Both the position numbers and the translations under genes were made by a program. A DNA stretch of 6,288 nt from JBGPBY01 sp041481485 (lineage in GTDB: Bacteria > Acidobacteriota > Terriglobia > 20CM-2-55-15), in assembly GCA_041481485.1 (NCBI GenBank), contig JBGPBY010000439.1, positions 1 to 6,288 of the forward strand, given 5' to 3'. The notes under the pieces are model-generated. The model ran no database searches, was not told the origin of the DNA, and worked only from the letters and a program-made list of their open reading frames with translations. Every line of letters begins with the position of its first letter. Position 1 is the first letter of the stretch. Of this stretch, positions 1 through 6,158 are shown piece by piece.

Positions 1-25
1 ACGCGGATTTTCAGACCGTTGTCGC
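1..25. repeat. Left copy of the 25-bp terminal direct repeat
   Basis: The first 25 bases of the window recur exactly at 6262-6286. The right-hand copy overlaps the anticodon arm of a tRNA-Phe 3' half; the left-hand copy starts inside that block, so it is not visible whether the rest of the tRNA half precedes it. After the shared block the left copy reads TGG and the right copy GG, so the match continues with a one-base gap. The sequence after TTTTCAG in both copies is not normal tRNA-Phe sequence, so what repeats is a tRNA fragment plus the same foreign flank. Confidence 0.85.
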
Positions 26-92
26 TGGTTCTAGGGGCTTAATAATCAACCACTTGCAGCGCTTGCCAGCCCTCTCCCCAGCCACACCAAGG

Positions 93-138
93 CACATTCA
101 TGGCACACCCAATCTGAGCTCGACACATTCCTGGCACA
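93..138. repeat. 15-bp direct repeat pair, 31 bp apart
   Basis: CACATTCATGGCACA at 93-107 is repeated as CACATTCCTGGCACA at 124-138, with 14 of 15 bases identical. The start-to-start distance is 31 bp, close to three helical turns, which is the arrangement expected of a paired protein-binding site. No gene starts immediately downstream on either strand, so a regulatory role is not shown. Confidence 0.5.
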
Positions 139-334
139 GAGCTTCGCGGAGCGCAGCTAGCCAGCTTGCCTTGGAGCGTTAGAGCGTTGCGAGATCAGCG
201 GCAAGACAGAGCGTCAGCTTGCGAGACCCGTTACTGTCGCTGACGACCGGTTGCTTTGTAGAATCGAAATTCAATATACCGTGGCTGGTAGAAATCGCCG
301 GCGTGCCTCCCCAGGGCAAGTGTTCTCGCAGTTC

Positions 335-895
335 TTACTTTCCGAGCCCGATCTGGTTCATGAAGTCCTGGTTGTCCCAGATCAGCCACTCATGATCCAT
401 CGTGCCACCTTTCCAGTGGCCGAGGGTCACCATGCCGAGCGCAAAGCGTTTGCCCGTGGGCGCGATCGATTTGCCATCGAGCGTCGGCATCGGCTTGGTG
501 AAGGTGCCCGTCATGACACCGGTGACCGCCGTCCATGTGCCGGAGCCAAAGCGAATGGGATGCGTCTTAATCTTGATGTCGGGGGCAAAGACGAACAGCG
601 CCTTCAGGTCCTCGATGTGCTTTTCGATGCCCTTGGTCTCATGCCCGTCGGGCCACGTCACCACGATGTCAGAGGCGTGACTTTCCTTGAGGCGATTCCA
701 TTTCTGATTGCTGAACACGTCGAAATCGAGGGTGTCGAAGACCTTCAGGTTTATCTCGACCGCCGGGTTTTGCTTCTCGTGCTGAGGAGGCGGCGTGGGC
801 GGATTCTCCCAAGCTGACTGGGCATTCGCTGTCAGGCTGCCGCCCGTCAACAGCATCAGCGACAAGGGTGTCAAGGCAACGTGTTTTTTAGCCAT
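335..895 (-). CDS. Secreted SnoaL-like (NTF2-fold) ester cyclase family protein
   Basis: This 186-residue protein has a Sec signal peptide: a KK-bearing N-terminus, a hydrophobic run at about 6-22, and a likely cleavage after ANA (23-25), so it should be periplasmic or secreted. A short proline-rich linker (31-37) follows. Residues about 45-186 resemble SnoaL-like polyketide-cyclase/ester-cyclase proteins, small NTF2-fold cones that either catalyse cyclisation or hydrolysis or only bind a ligand. Recognisable pieces are SHASDIVVTWPDG (72-84), the GIEKHIEDLKALF helix (89-101), the GSGTWTAVTGVMTGTF strand (117-132) and the C-terminal WDNQDFMNQIGL segment. The ATG at 895 is chosen because it opens the signal peptide and follows a GATGAGAAG ribosome binding site and a TATAAT box. 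It stands alone, head-to-tail behind lipoprotein A with 255 bp between. Family assignment is from pattern recognition; no substrate can be named. Confidence 0.82.
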   Translation of the reverse strand: MAKKHVALTPLSLMLLTGGSLTANAQSAWENPPTPPPQHEKQNPAVEINLKVFDTLDFDVFSNQKWNRLKESHASDIVVTWPDGHETKGIEKHIEDLKALFVFAPDIKIKTHPIRFGSGTWTAVTGVMTGTFTKPMPTLDGKSIAPTGKRFALGMVTLGHWKGGTMDHEWLIWDNQDFMNQIGLGK

Positions 896-928
896 GAACT
901 TCTCATCTTTTGCCCGCCATCAGCTTTC

Positions 929-934
929 ATTATA
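929..934 (-). promoter_or_regulatory. -10 box for the SnoaL-like gene
   Basis: On the minus strand a perfect TATAAT lies 33 bases upstream of the ATG at 895, giving a leader of roughly 25 nt. No good -35 hexamer sits at 16-18 bp; TTGTGA is present but only 11 bp upstream. The promoter may therefore rely on an activator, or have a poor -35. Confidence 0.55.
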
Positions 935-1138
935 CCGTCAGGCCGTCACAACATTGGTCGAACAAATTCAGCTGATTACCGAACATCCTAACACCCGCCA
1001 CGAGCGGCCGCGCTACTCGACTGGCCCGAAAATGTATATGGACGATGCTACTGGTGCCAGGAATCGGTGGCTTTCTGGCGAAACAGATAGGATCGTCCGC
1101 AGCTGACCGTAACCCGCCGCTGGAATGTTCAGGTCGCC

Positions 1139-1210
1139 GGCAATCCAGTCCTAAGGTGCCGTCGCGCCTGCTCCGGCAGTCAGTGGGGGATACCGATACC
1201 AAACACTGCT
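1139..1210. repeat. 3' inverted-repeat arm of lipoprotein A
   Basis: These 72 bp match 4188-4259 in inverted orientation with two mismatches by eye. They encode the last residues of the lipoprotein (SVWYRYPPLTAGAGATAP) and continue about 12 bp beyond the TAG stop, so the conserved unit does not end at the coding boundary. The match ends abruptly on both sides. Confidence 0.85.
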
Positions 1211-1882
1211 GACGTGGCCCGTCGGTATTAGCGCGACCGCAGCATTCACCATCCGAAAGGTCTGCGACTGCTTCTGCACGATCAATGAGCCGTCGGCGGC
1301 TTTCAGCAGCAGAATCAAAGACCCGCCTGACTCGCTGCCAGAGGCATCGGCAGACGAATAGCCGGATATTTCATCGAAGAATCGGAGACGCGGCTCGCCG
1401 TTAGCCCACCAGCACTGGAATCTGGCAGTAAGCGCATCCATAGAAGATATCAGCACTTTCGTTTTTCGCTCGAAGGTCAGGCGATTCTCAATACCCGCTG
1501 CGCTAGCGAACGATACCGTTAGACTGTCAGGAGTCTGATTAAACGAAACTGACGCAGAATCGCCAATGGGTTCCCAGGATCCGTGCAAGACGCTGGTGCT
1601 CGCTTTGCCCATGGTCGTAAAGACATCGCTCAAAGACCACGCCGCGCCTTGCTCGCTGGGAAATACCGCCACGGCACGGTTGCTATACGTGCCGGCCAAA
1701 TTGGGGCAGTCATGTTGGATTGAGGCCGTTCTTATCGACGCCCAATCTGAAGGATACTTCTGCGGTCCCGTCGAAGTTGCGCAACCTGACACCGCCAGCG
1801 CAAGCGCTGCCGCGGTGATCAAGAGGCTTCCGGTCGCACAACGACCGGTGTTTAGTCCCCATATTCTGTAGTCGTAACCCAT
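1151..1882 (-). CDS. Predicted outer-membrane lipoprotein A, unknown function (paralogue of 3534-4247)
   Basis: A 243-residue lipoprotein precursor: basic N-terminal region, hydrophobic run at about 19-31 and lipobox V-S-G-C with the lipidated Cys at 34. Ala at +2 favours outer-membrane sorting. The mature part carries CPNLAGTYSNRAV (59-71); Cys59 and Cys157 are both conserved in the paralogue and could form a disulfide. A variable centre (about 72-220) is followed by a near-invariant C-terminus (SVWYRYPPLTAGAGATAP). GGAGAAG four bases before the ATG at 1882 supports this start. It lies 150 bp downstream of the 2033-2848 gene on the same strand, so co-transcription is possible. The first 70 and last 20 codons are almost identical in DNA to the inverted paralogue, while the middle is only about 40-45% identical in protein by eye. 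I do not recognise a named family; the lipoprotein call is firm, the function unknown. Confidence 0.85.
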   Translation of the reverse strand: MGYDYRIWGLNTGRCATGSLLITAAALALAVSGCATSTGPQKYPSDWASIRTASIQHDCPNLAGTYSNRAVAVFPSEQGAAWSLSDVFTTMGKASTSVLHGSWEPIGDSASVSFNQTPDSLTVSFASAAGIENRLTFERKTKVLISSMDALTARFQCWWANGEPRLRFFDEISGYSSADASGSESGGSLILLLKAADGSLIVQKQSQTFRMVNAAVALIPTGHVSSVWYRYPPLTAGAGATAP

Positions 1883-1946
1883 GCCGCTTCTCCGAATGCC
1901 ACGTCAGCCACGGGGGATGGTCTGCCCGATCGTTGTACTCCTGATC
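1658..1946. repeat. 5' inverted-repeat arm of lipoprotein A
   Basis: These 289 bp match 3470-3755 in inverted orientation, with about 18 substitutions and one 3-bp in-frame difference by hand alignment (roughly 94% identity). The arm covers about 65 bp of leader, the whole signal peptide and the CPNLAGTYSNRAV region, then similarity falls off sharply at the FP dipeptide. Confidence 0.9.
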
Positions 1947-1980
1947 TTTGCGTGACAGAAACTTCGACGAACCTGGGCAT
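1852..1980 (-). CDS. Possible 42-codon leader ORF overlapping the start of lipoprotein A
   Basis: An ATG at 1980 follows a very strong ribosome binding site (GGGAGGAGGAG, then CCC). The 42-codon frame begins MPRFVEVSVTQRSG and stops at 1852, 31 bases inside lipoprotein A in another frame, so its ribosomes would terminate just past that gene's start. This is the geometry of a translationally coupling leader or small upstream ORF. The frame is not intact at the equivalent place before lipoprotein B, where a TGA sits just upstream of the shared block and no ATG is present, so conservation does not support a functional peptide. Alternative: a remnant of an older gene start left when the lipoprotein unit was inserted or copied. 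Confidence 0.35.
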   Translation of the reverse strand: MPRFVEVSVTQRSGVQRSGRPSPVADVAFGEAAWVTTTEYGD

Positions 1981-1983
1981 GGG

Positions 1984-2001
1984 CTCCTCCTCCCGGAGAA
2001 G
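1984..2001 (-). promoter_or_regulatory. Hairpin that can hide the leader ORF ribosome binding site
   Basis: In the minus-strand transcript CUUCUCC, a GGGA loop (GNRA type) and GGAGGAG can form a 7-bp stem with one G-U pair, burying the Shine-Dalgarno sequence of the ORF starting at 1980. Just upstream, GGAGA (2004-2008) can instead pair with the same UCUCC (1995-1999) across a GCCU loop, which would free the site. The two structures are mutually exclusive. Whether they act as a switch is inference. Confidence 0.4.
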
Positions 2002-2032
2002 GCTCTCCACACATATGACGGCTTTATGGCGC

Positions 2033-2848
2033 TTAGGGCAGTCCCATCTTTCGCAAACTTTTCTCAACGAGCTCCTGCGCCAGCGTGGCAAATGAATTCT
2101 TGAAGTGCTCCCCTTGATTTGAAAAAGCGTCGACGGGTTTGCCTACGTCCCGATAAGACACGCCCCAGCCCTTGCTAAGAACATCCCCGGTGGCTGGGTC
2201 CACCAGTTTCAGGCGAACGGCGAGAATGAACGTGCCGCCGGCGTATTCGTAGTTAGCGATCGACGCTTCGAGCACCAGATCCCCGGAATTGATCTCGGGC
2301 GCGACATATACGTAGGGTGACTTTGAAGCACGGAAATAGCGATCGAGGGGACCATACCAATTGTGCATCGACATCGTCATGCTTCGATCGGTCAACTCCG
2401 GGATGGGCTGTACGCCGTCGCGAATACGCACGCCAGCAGCGCCGCGTTTCGCCAACTCTGCGGCCGCCAACGCTGCCACCACGCGTGTGGGTATCCAAGC
2501 GCCTTGCTCTGACACCGCGCTCTCCACTCTATTGGCCACTTGACCCGCGGCCCGAGCCGCGCCGGGCGTCGCTAGAATCATCGTGATCGCCGATATCGTG
2601 CCCATGCCACTGCCGGCGGGGCCCACAATGGGAGAAATTGATGTGCCATTTGAGCCTTCGACACCGGCGGCCTGGGCAACCTGATTGGCAAATCCTGGGG
2701 GACTAATCGTGAGTGGCGGCGGCTCTACAGGCACGATCAGCACGTGTCTTGAGCCGTCGAGAATGCTTTTCAGATCCGTCGGCGCCGCGAGCACCGGTGA
2801 AGCCATCAGCGTGATGACAATCCATGTCAAGACTTGTCTTGTTCTCAT
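2033..2848 (-). CDS. Exported protein of unknown function between the two lipoprotein paralogues
   Basis: A 271-residue protein when started at 2848; a longer frame back to 2941 exists, but only the ATG at 2848 has an AGGAG five bases upstream and directly opens a signal peptide (basic MRTRQ, hydrophobic core, cleavage near VLA at 19-21). There is no lipobox, so it should be soluble in the periplasm or surface-associated. After HVLIVPVEPPPLTISPP (35-51) comes a Gly/Ala-rich hydrophobic stretch (about 73-102) that could be membrane-associated. Then follow a helical part (SEQGAWIPTRVVAALAAAELAKRG, 113-136) and a C-terminal half ending with a predicted helix (NSFATLAQELVEKSLRKMGL). DPATGDVLSKGWGVSYRD (217-234) recalls strand turns of periplasmic alpha/beta lipoproteins such as auxiliary or CsgG-like proteins; this is only a weak resemblance. 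It lies inside the segment bounded by the lipoprotein 5' inverted repeats and reads toward lipoprotein A. No strong promoter seen upstream. Confidence 0.8.
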   Translation of the reverse strand: MRTRQVLTWIVITLMASPVLAAPTDLKSILDGSRHVLIVPVEPPPLTISPPGFANQVAQAAGVEGSNGTSISPIVGPAGSGMGTISAITMILATPGAARAAGQVANRVESAVSEQGAWIPTRVVAALAAAELAKRGAAGVRIRDGVQPIPELTDRSMTMSMHNWYGPLDRYFRASKSPYVYVAPEINSGDLVLEASIANYEYAGGTFILAVRLKLVDPATGDVLSKGWGVSYRDVGKPVDAFSNQGEHFKNSFATLAQELVEKSLRKMGLP

Positions 2849-3469
2849 CGGGACTCCTAGGACGGGGTTAGTAGATGCCGCGAAGTGCCTGGATGTCACG
2901 CGCGCTGGACTGCTGGGGGGAAGGACCAGGGCGCGCCGCACCCATGATTAGCGATCTCGGAGTGCGTCCGCCCCTCTAGACAAGCGCATTTTGCGCCAAA
3001 GTAGCCCGATATCCAGCAATGACGCTGGCACCGGACCTGGGTGCCGGGCTCCGGCCGTGTCATCGAATCTCGATTGACCTGTCCTGAATGCACCGCATGA
3101 TCGCAGGCAAGCTCCCATGATGGGGCGCGCGCCAATCCGGCTTGAGTCGGGTCACGGTGGTGGGCGCGCTTACCTAGTTGAAGGACTCGGCTGTGGTGGT
3201 CAGCGAAGCGAAATGTCAACGAATTCAGGGGCGTTCAAAATCCAACTCACGCCCCCGCTACCACTTGGCTGGTTCGCGCGAACGTCAGCAATTGACTGAA
3301 GCGGCCGTCCACGAGTGTCCGCTTCCTCGAAAGCCAATTAGATCCCATTGCGCCGCCTTGCCCGGGCACATCTGAATCCGTCCGGCCGCGCTGCGCGCTT
3401 TGCGGCCCGGCGTAAACGTGCAGAGGAGCAAGTTTGACGTGTCCCTGCAGCGACGTGGACGACTGCAGT
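2849..3469. other. Non-coding segment between the exported-protein gene and lipoprotein B leader
   Basis: About 620 bp without a credible gene. It contains small inverted repeats: GCGCA-TTT-TGCGC (2984-2996), GGCACC / GGTGCC (3027-3045) overlapping CCGGA / TCCGG (3031-3054), and GAAGCGG / CCGCTTC with a 14-nt spacer (3298-3325). Promoters for the flanking divergent genes should lie here, but I found no convincing -35/-10 pair on either strand; TTGACT at 3292-3297 has no matching -10. Open frames here lack signal peptides, good starts or family resemblance. Confidence 0.5.
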
Positions 3470-3755
3470 GACCAGGAGTACAAAGATCGGGCAGGCCCCC
3501 CCCCGTGGCTGACGTGGCATTCGGAGAAGCGGCATGGGGAACGACTACAGAATATGGGGACTAAACACCGCTCGTTGTGCGACCGGAAGCCTCTCGATCA
3601 CCGCCGCAGCACTTGCCCTGGCGTTGTCGGGTTGCGCAACTTCGACGGGACCGAAGTATCCTTCAGATTGGGCGTCGATAAGAACGGCCTCAATCCAACA
3701 TGCCTGCCCTAATTTGGCCGGCACGTATAGCAACCGTGCCGTGGCCGCATTTCCC
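3470..3755. repeat. 5' inverted-repeat arm of lipoprotein B
   Basis: Inverted counterpart of 1658-1946. The similarity begins at GACCAGGAGTAC on this side and GATCAGGAGTAC on the other, 64 bp before the start codon, with unrelated sequence upstream of each. Substitutions inside the coding part are a mixture of silent and replacement changes (about six and five by eye), so the block is not being preserved only at the protein level. Confidence 0.9.
3496..3504 (+). repeat. C9 homopolymer tract in the lipoprotein B leader
   Basis: Nine consecutive C residues lie 30 bases upstream of the lipoprotein B start codon. The lipoprotein A copy has ATCCCCC at the same place, with only five consecutive C. 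Tracts of this length can slip during replication and, in some bacteria, alter expression; here the tract is in the untranslated leader, so any effect would be on spacing or structure. Confidence 0.5.
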
Positions 3756-4247
3756 CGGGATGAGGGCGCACCGCCATCCTTGAGCCAGTTGTTTTCCGCC
3801 ATTGGCAATGCGAGCAGCCACAAAGTTCACGGGCCATGGGGACCCGTCGGTGAGTCCGAGTCCGTGTCGTTTGCTCAGACTGCGGAGAGTTTGACAGCGA
3901 CGTTCGCGAGATCAGCAGAAGCTGGCGTCGAGTTGACGTTCGCGCGCCTTGGGCATTACACGCCGGAGCAATCCCAGGGCGACATGTTCACGTGCTTCTC
4001 GTTGAGCGGAGAACCGCGTCTGTTCTTCATCAGTACCGTGGACGATCACTTGCCGATACCGCCGAATACCGTTGGGACGCAATTGATTCTGCTTAGAGCC
4101 GTCGACGGCTCATTGATTGTACAGGTGCGCTCAAATTCCTACGAGGTAATAAATCTGGGACTGGTTGGTGGGCCGGTTGTTCATCACAGCAGTGTTTGGT
4201 ATCGGTATCCGCCACTGACTGCCGGAGCAGGCGCGACGGCACCGTAG
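3534..4247 (+). CDS. Predicted outer-membrane lipoprotein B, unknown function (paralogue of 1151-1882)
   Basis: A 237-residue lipoprotein precursor with lipobox L-S-G-C, lipidated Cys at 34 and Ala at +2. Cys58 and Cys154 match the cysteine pair of lipoprotein A. Residues 1-71 and the final 18 (SVWYRYPPLTAGAGATAP) are nearly the same as in A, while about 72-218 differs substantially and contains several length changes. Motifs that survive in the centre are SLS (82-84), VSFAQT (111-116), SGEPRL (158-163) and the DGSLIVQ strand (191-197). GGAGAAG four bases before the ATG at 3534 is identical in both copies. It is the only plus-strand gene of the window and converges on the DmpA-type peptidase gene with an 88-bp gap. 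Unlike A, it has no gene upstream on its strand and no recognisable promoter, so it could be poorly expressed in this arrangement (inference). Function unknown. Confidence 0.85.
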   Translation: MGNDYRIWGLNTARCATGSLSITAAALALALSGCATSTGPKYPSDWASIRTASIQHACPNLAGTYSNRAVAAFPRDEGAPPSLSQLFSAIGNASSHKVHGPWGPVGESESVSFAQTAESLTATFARSAEAGVELTFARLGHYTPEQSQGDMFTCFSLSGEPRLFFISTVDDHLPIPPNTVGTQLILLRAVDGSLIVQVRSNSYEVINLGLVGGPVVHHSSVWYRYPPLTAGAGATAP

Positions 4248-4259
4248 GACTGGATTGCC
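4188..4259. repeat. 3' inverted-repeat arm of lipoprotein B
   Basis: Counterpart of 1139-1210, 70 of 72 bases identical. It starts at AGCAGTGTTT inside the coding region and ends in GGATTGCC, 12 bases after the stop codon. Downstream the two loci have unrelated sequence. Confidence 0.85.
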
Positions 4260-4263
4260 CGGT

Positions 4264-4280
4264 CGGACGTGAAACGTCCG
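4264..4280 (+). terminator. Perfect 7-bp hairpin after lipoprotein B
   Basis: CGGACGT, a GAA loop and ACGTCCG form a perfect stem 17 bases after the TAG stop of lipoprotein B, in the 88-bp gap between convergent genes. No T-tract follows on either strand, so it is at best an atypical or processing-type 3' end. Confidence 0.35.
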
Positions 4281-4287
4281 CAGTTAA

Positions 4288-4335
4288 GGGGGAGCGCCGA
4301 TGAAGATCTTCACCCGGTGTGTTGTTTCCCGGCGA
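4288..4335 (+). other. Orphan gene start running into the peptidase gene antisense
   Basis: GGGGGAG, five bases, then ATG (4300) gives an excellent plus-strand start 52 bases after the lipoprotein B stop. The peptide begins MKIFTRCVVSRRSLLRG, with a basic twin-arginine-like SRRSLL. After 12 codons the frame runs antisense into the conserved C-terminal codons of the peptidase and shows no family resemblance, so it does not look like an intact gene. It may be the beheaded start of a gene that once followed lipoprotein B, or chance. Confidence 0.25.
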
Positions 4336-5505
4336 TCACTGCTGCGTGGGCTCCACCAACCGACCGTACTTCCTCAGTGCCTCCCTCAGCGGCTCATGTG
4401 GAAGTGCGTCCACCCTATTGCCGTTCACGCCCGTCATGCTTTCCGCAGCGATCAATGCATTGACAATCGCTTCTTCCGTCGCCTGCACGGTCGCTTCGAA
4501 GAGCTGGTTCATCACCTTGTCGTCCACGATTGCCGCGAATTGCGCCGTTGCGGTTTGCGCCAGGAAGCCGTCAGGGTTGGCTGTGGAGAAGGCGATAAAG
4601 ATATCCCCCGAGCTCATTTCACCAAGACCGCCGACCCGGCCTACGCCCAAGGAGACACGCTTGGCGACACTCTTGAGTTGATGCGGAAGAAGCGGTGCAT
4701 CTGTTGCGACAACGACGATGATTGAGCCACTCCGGCCCACGCGATCCGCATCTGTAGCGGCAACCTTCTTCGGCGGCGGCAATTCAGTGCCGATGGGAAC
4801 ACCGGCAATGGTCAGTCTTCTCGCACTTCCGTGGTTCGCCTGTACAAGTACGCCCAGCGTAAATCCAGCCTGAACCTTGCGCGACGAAGTTCCGGTCCCT
4901 CCCTTATAGCCGTGGCACACCATGCCGGTTCCACCTCCGACGTTGCCTTCCGCGATCGCATTGCTCTTTGTATTGTCCAGAGCCTCAAAGACGTGTCCCT
5001 GGTTGACATGGAAGCCGTAAATATCGTTGAGCCGACCATCCCAGGTCTCTGCAACGATCGGCAATTCGCTGAGCTCGTCCTTGTATCTTGGCTGCTTCCG
5101 TTGCCACGCAATCACCGCATCGCGCACGACGCCGACGCTGTCGGTGTTGGTCAGCATGAGGGGTCCAGCCAGTATTCCAAAGTCCCCGAGAAAAATCGTT
5201 CCGGTCATCTCCCCGTTTCCGTTGAGCGAGAACCAATTTGCAAATACTGGTACGGCGGACTGTTTCCCCCGGGGCAAAATAGCGGTCACGCCTGTCCTTA
5301 CCGCCGTCTTTCCTGCGCCAGAGATGAGTGTGACGTAACCGACCTCGACACCCTTCACGTCTGTGAAGGCATTGAATTGCCCCGGATCGCCTTCAAACGG
5401 AATGCCCAAGTCCCGAGCGCGCGGTTTAGATTGGGAAGTGTCCGCCAAAGAAACGGCCGAAAGACCGAGGAATGCGGTCAAGAACACGCACAGAAGCCTC
5501 GCCAT
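4336..5505 (-). CDS. Secreted DmpA/BapA-type N-terminal nucleophile aminopeptidase (peptidase family S58)
   Basis: A complete 389-residue precursor. Residues 1-21 form a signal peptide (cleavage near SLA), so the enzyme should act in the periplasm. The rest matches the DmpA family (L-aminopeptidase/D-esterase, beta-peptidyl aminopeptidase), which cuts N-terminal residues from peptides, amides or esters. These precursors cleave themselves before a Ser that becomes the nucleophile at the beta-subunit N-terminus; here this is Gly226-Ser227 in VLVQANHGS. Other family motifs: RDLGIPFEGDPGQFNAFTDV (31-50), ETWDGRLNDIYGFHV (153-167), GNVGGGTGM (187-195, Asn188 a likely oxyanion residue), SIIVVVATDAPLLPHQL (261-277) and GLGEMSSGDIFIAFST (293-308). 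ATG 5505 follows AGGAG by five bases. It is monocistronic and convergent with lipoprotein B. A strict beta-peptidase role cannot be told from sequence. Family call is strong; substrate unknown. Confidence 0.93.
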   Translation of the reverse strand: MARLLCVFLTAFLGLSAVSLADTSQSKPRARDLGIPFEGDPGQFNAFTDVKGVEVGYVTLISGAGKTAVRTGVTAILPRGKQSAVPVFANWFSLNGNGEMTGTIFLGDFGILAGPLMLTNTDSVGVVRDAVIAWQRKQPRYKDELSELPIVAETWDGRLNDIYGFHVNQGHVFEALDNTKSNAIAEGNVGGGTGMVCHGYKGGTGTSSRKVQAGFTLGVLVQANHGSARRLTIAGVPIGTELPPPKKVAATDADRVGRSGSIIVVVATDAPLLPHQLKSVAKRVSLGVGRVGGLGEMSSGDIFIAFSTANPDGFLAQTATAQFAAIVDDKVMNQLFEATVQATEEAIVNALIAAESMTGVNGNRVDALPHEPLREALRKYGRLVEPTQQ

Positions 5506-5932
5506 TGCTTCTCCTAGTTTGGATCGATTGCGTTCTAACGAGTCTCGAGTCTAGTCCGCAGGAGATTACATCGCTACATGCAGCTCGATGGCAGTAATCA
5601 TTGCCGGATTCAAGAGCATGTCCGTCGGCCTGGTCGATTCATTCACTCGCAAACTCAGGTTCGGACAAACAGTCGGGCCGCGATTACCGACGCCGTCGAC
5701 GTGCGACCCCCAGCACGCACTCGTGATAGGTAGCCGACGCCACTCGACGTCGCGGAGCAAAGCAGGGCAATCGTTCCGACCGGCGAGCATGATAATGCTC
5801 TCCTTTTCGGCGCATGCGGCAAAGAATCGGATCGAATGTTCGTCGCTCGTGGGCAGCTATGTCTGCGCTTGCGGATGGCCGCTTTCGAGAAAATAATTCA
5901 GGCCGTGTGCTGACCGGTTTTGGCCCGACAGC

Positions 5933-5948
5933 GAGTGTCCCGACACTC
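5933..5948. repeat. Palindrome GAGTGTC-CC-GACACTC
   Basis: Seven-base arms with a two-base centre, a typical operator-sized dyad. CCCGACA in its right half also occurs directly at 5924-5930. No gene starts nearby, so no target can be assigned. Confidence 0.45.
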
Positions 5949-5968
5949 ACAGTTCGCGACGGCTATTC

Positions 5969-5996
5969 GAGTTTCGCTGAATAATCCGCGAAACTC
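5969..5996. repeat. Perfect 9-bp inverted repeat with 10-bp spacer
   Basis: GAGTTTCGC and GCGAAACTC flank TGAATAATCC. The arms are perfect and the centre-to-centre spacing is about two helical turns, compatible with a dimeric protein site or a stem-loop. It lies 20 bp right of the GAGTGTC palindrome. Confidence 0.5.
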
Positions 5997-6065
5997 AGGA
6001 ACACTGGCGTCGGACGTTGCGGCACGATTACTGCGTGTCAAGTTCACTCGGCATGCAAGCTCTGG

Positions 6066-6088
6066 GGAGCAGGCTCCTTGTGAGGAGC
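6066..6088. repeat. Two mutually exclusive short hairpins
   Basis: GGAGC-AG-GCTCC (6066-6077) overlaps GCTCCT-TGTG-AGGAGC (6073-6088); GCTCC can pair with either side. Such overlapping stems occur in attenuators but also by chance; no gene is adjacent. Confidence 0.3.
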
Positions 6089-6158
6089 GATCACCACTGC
6101 GTACGCGGAGGCGTGGGCGTGCATCGCAAAGCACGGAGGTGAAGCGCAGAGGGCCGCG

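Larger units (their letters stand above)
1..334. other. Gene-free left flank
   Basis: I see no credible coding sequence here. The only long open frame that enters it, on the plus strand from about 251, is the antisense shadow of the SnoaL-like gene. The stretch holds the terminal repeat (1-25), a spaced 15-bp direct repeat (93-107 and 124-138), and short repeated GAGCGTT and GCGAGA words between about 170 and 235. No clear terminator for the gene ending at 335 was found. Confidence 0.6.

Noticed and set aside
132..147. Sigma-54-like TGGCAC-N5-TTCGC
   Set aside because: The GG-to-GC spacing is one base too long and no plus-strand gene follows.
251..817. 188-codon plus-strand open frame
   Set aside because: It lies antisense to the SnoaL-like gene, is Arg/His-rich with no signal peptide or family resemblance, and has no good start.
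2849..2941. Upstream extension of the exported-protein gene to 2941
   Set aside because: The extra 31 residues would bury the signal peptide, and only the ATG at 2848 has an AGGAG ribosome binding site.
3434..3712. 92-codon frame from a TTG with GAGGAG upstream, overlapping lipoprotein B, with a similar frame over lipoprotein A
   Set aside because: The shared sequence is explained by the DNA identity of the repeat arms; the lipoprotein frame has the signal peptide, lipobox and SD, and this frame ends where the repeat ends.
1139..4259. Composite transposon bounded by the lipoprotein copies
   Set aside because: No transposase, no terminal inverted repeats on each unit and no target-site duplication were seen.
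1137..4264. Integron-cassette interpretation of the lipoprotein units
   Set aside because: I could not find paired attC core sites (GTTRRRY / RYYYAAC) at the unit ends, the genes point in both directions, and no integron integrase is present.
5566..5896. Overlapping 74- and 102-codon frames on opposite strands
   Set aside because: No ribosome binding site, domain or plausible composition; both look like chance open frames in GC-rich DNA.
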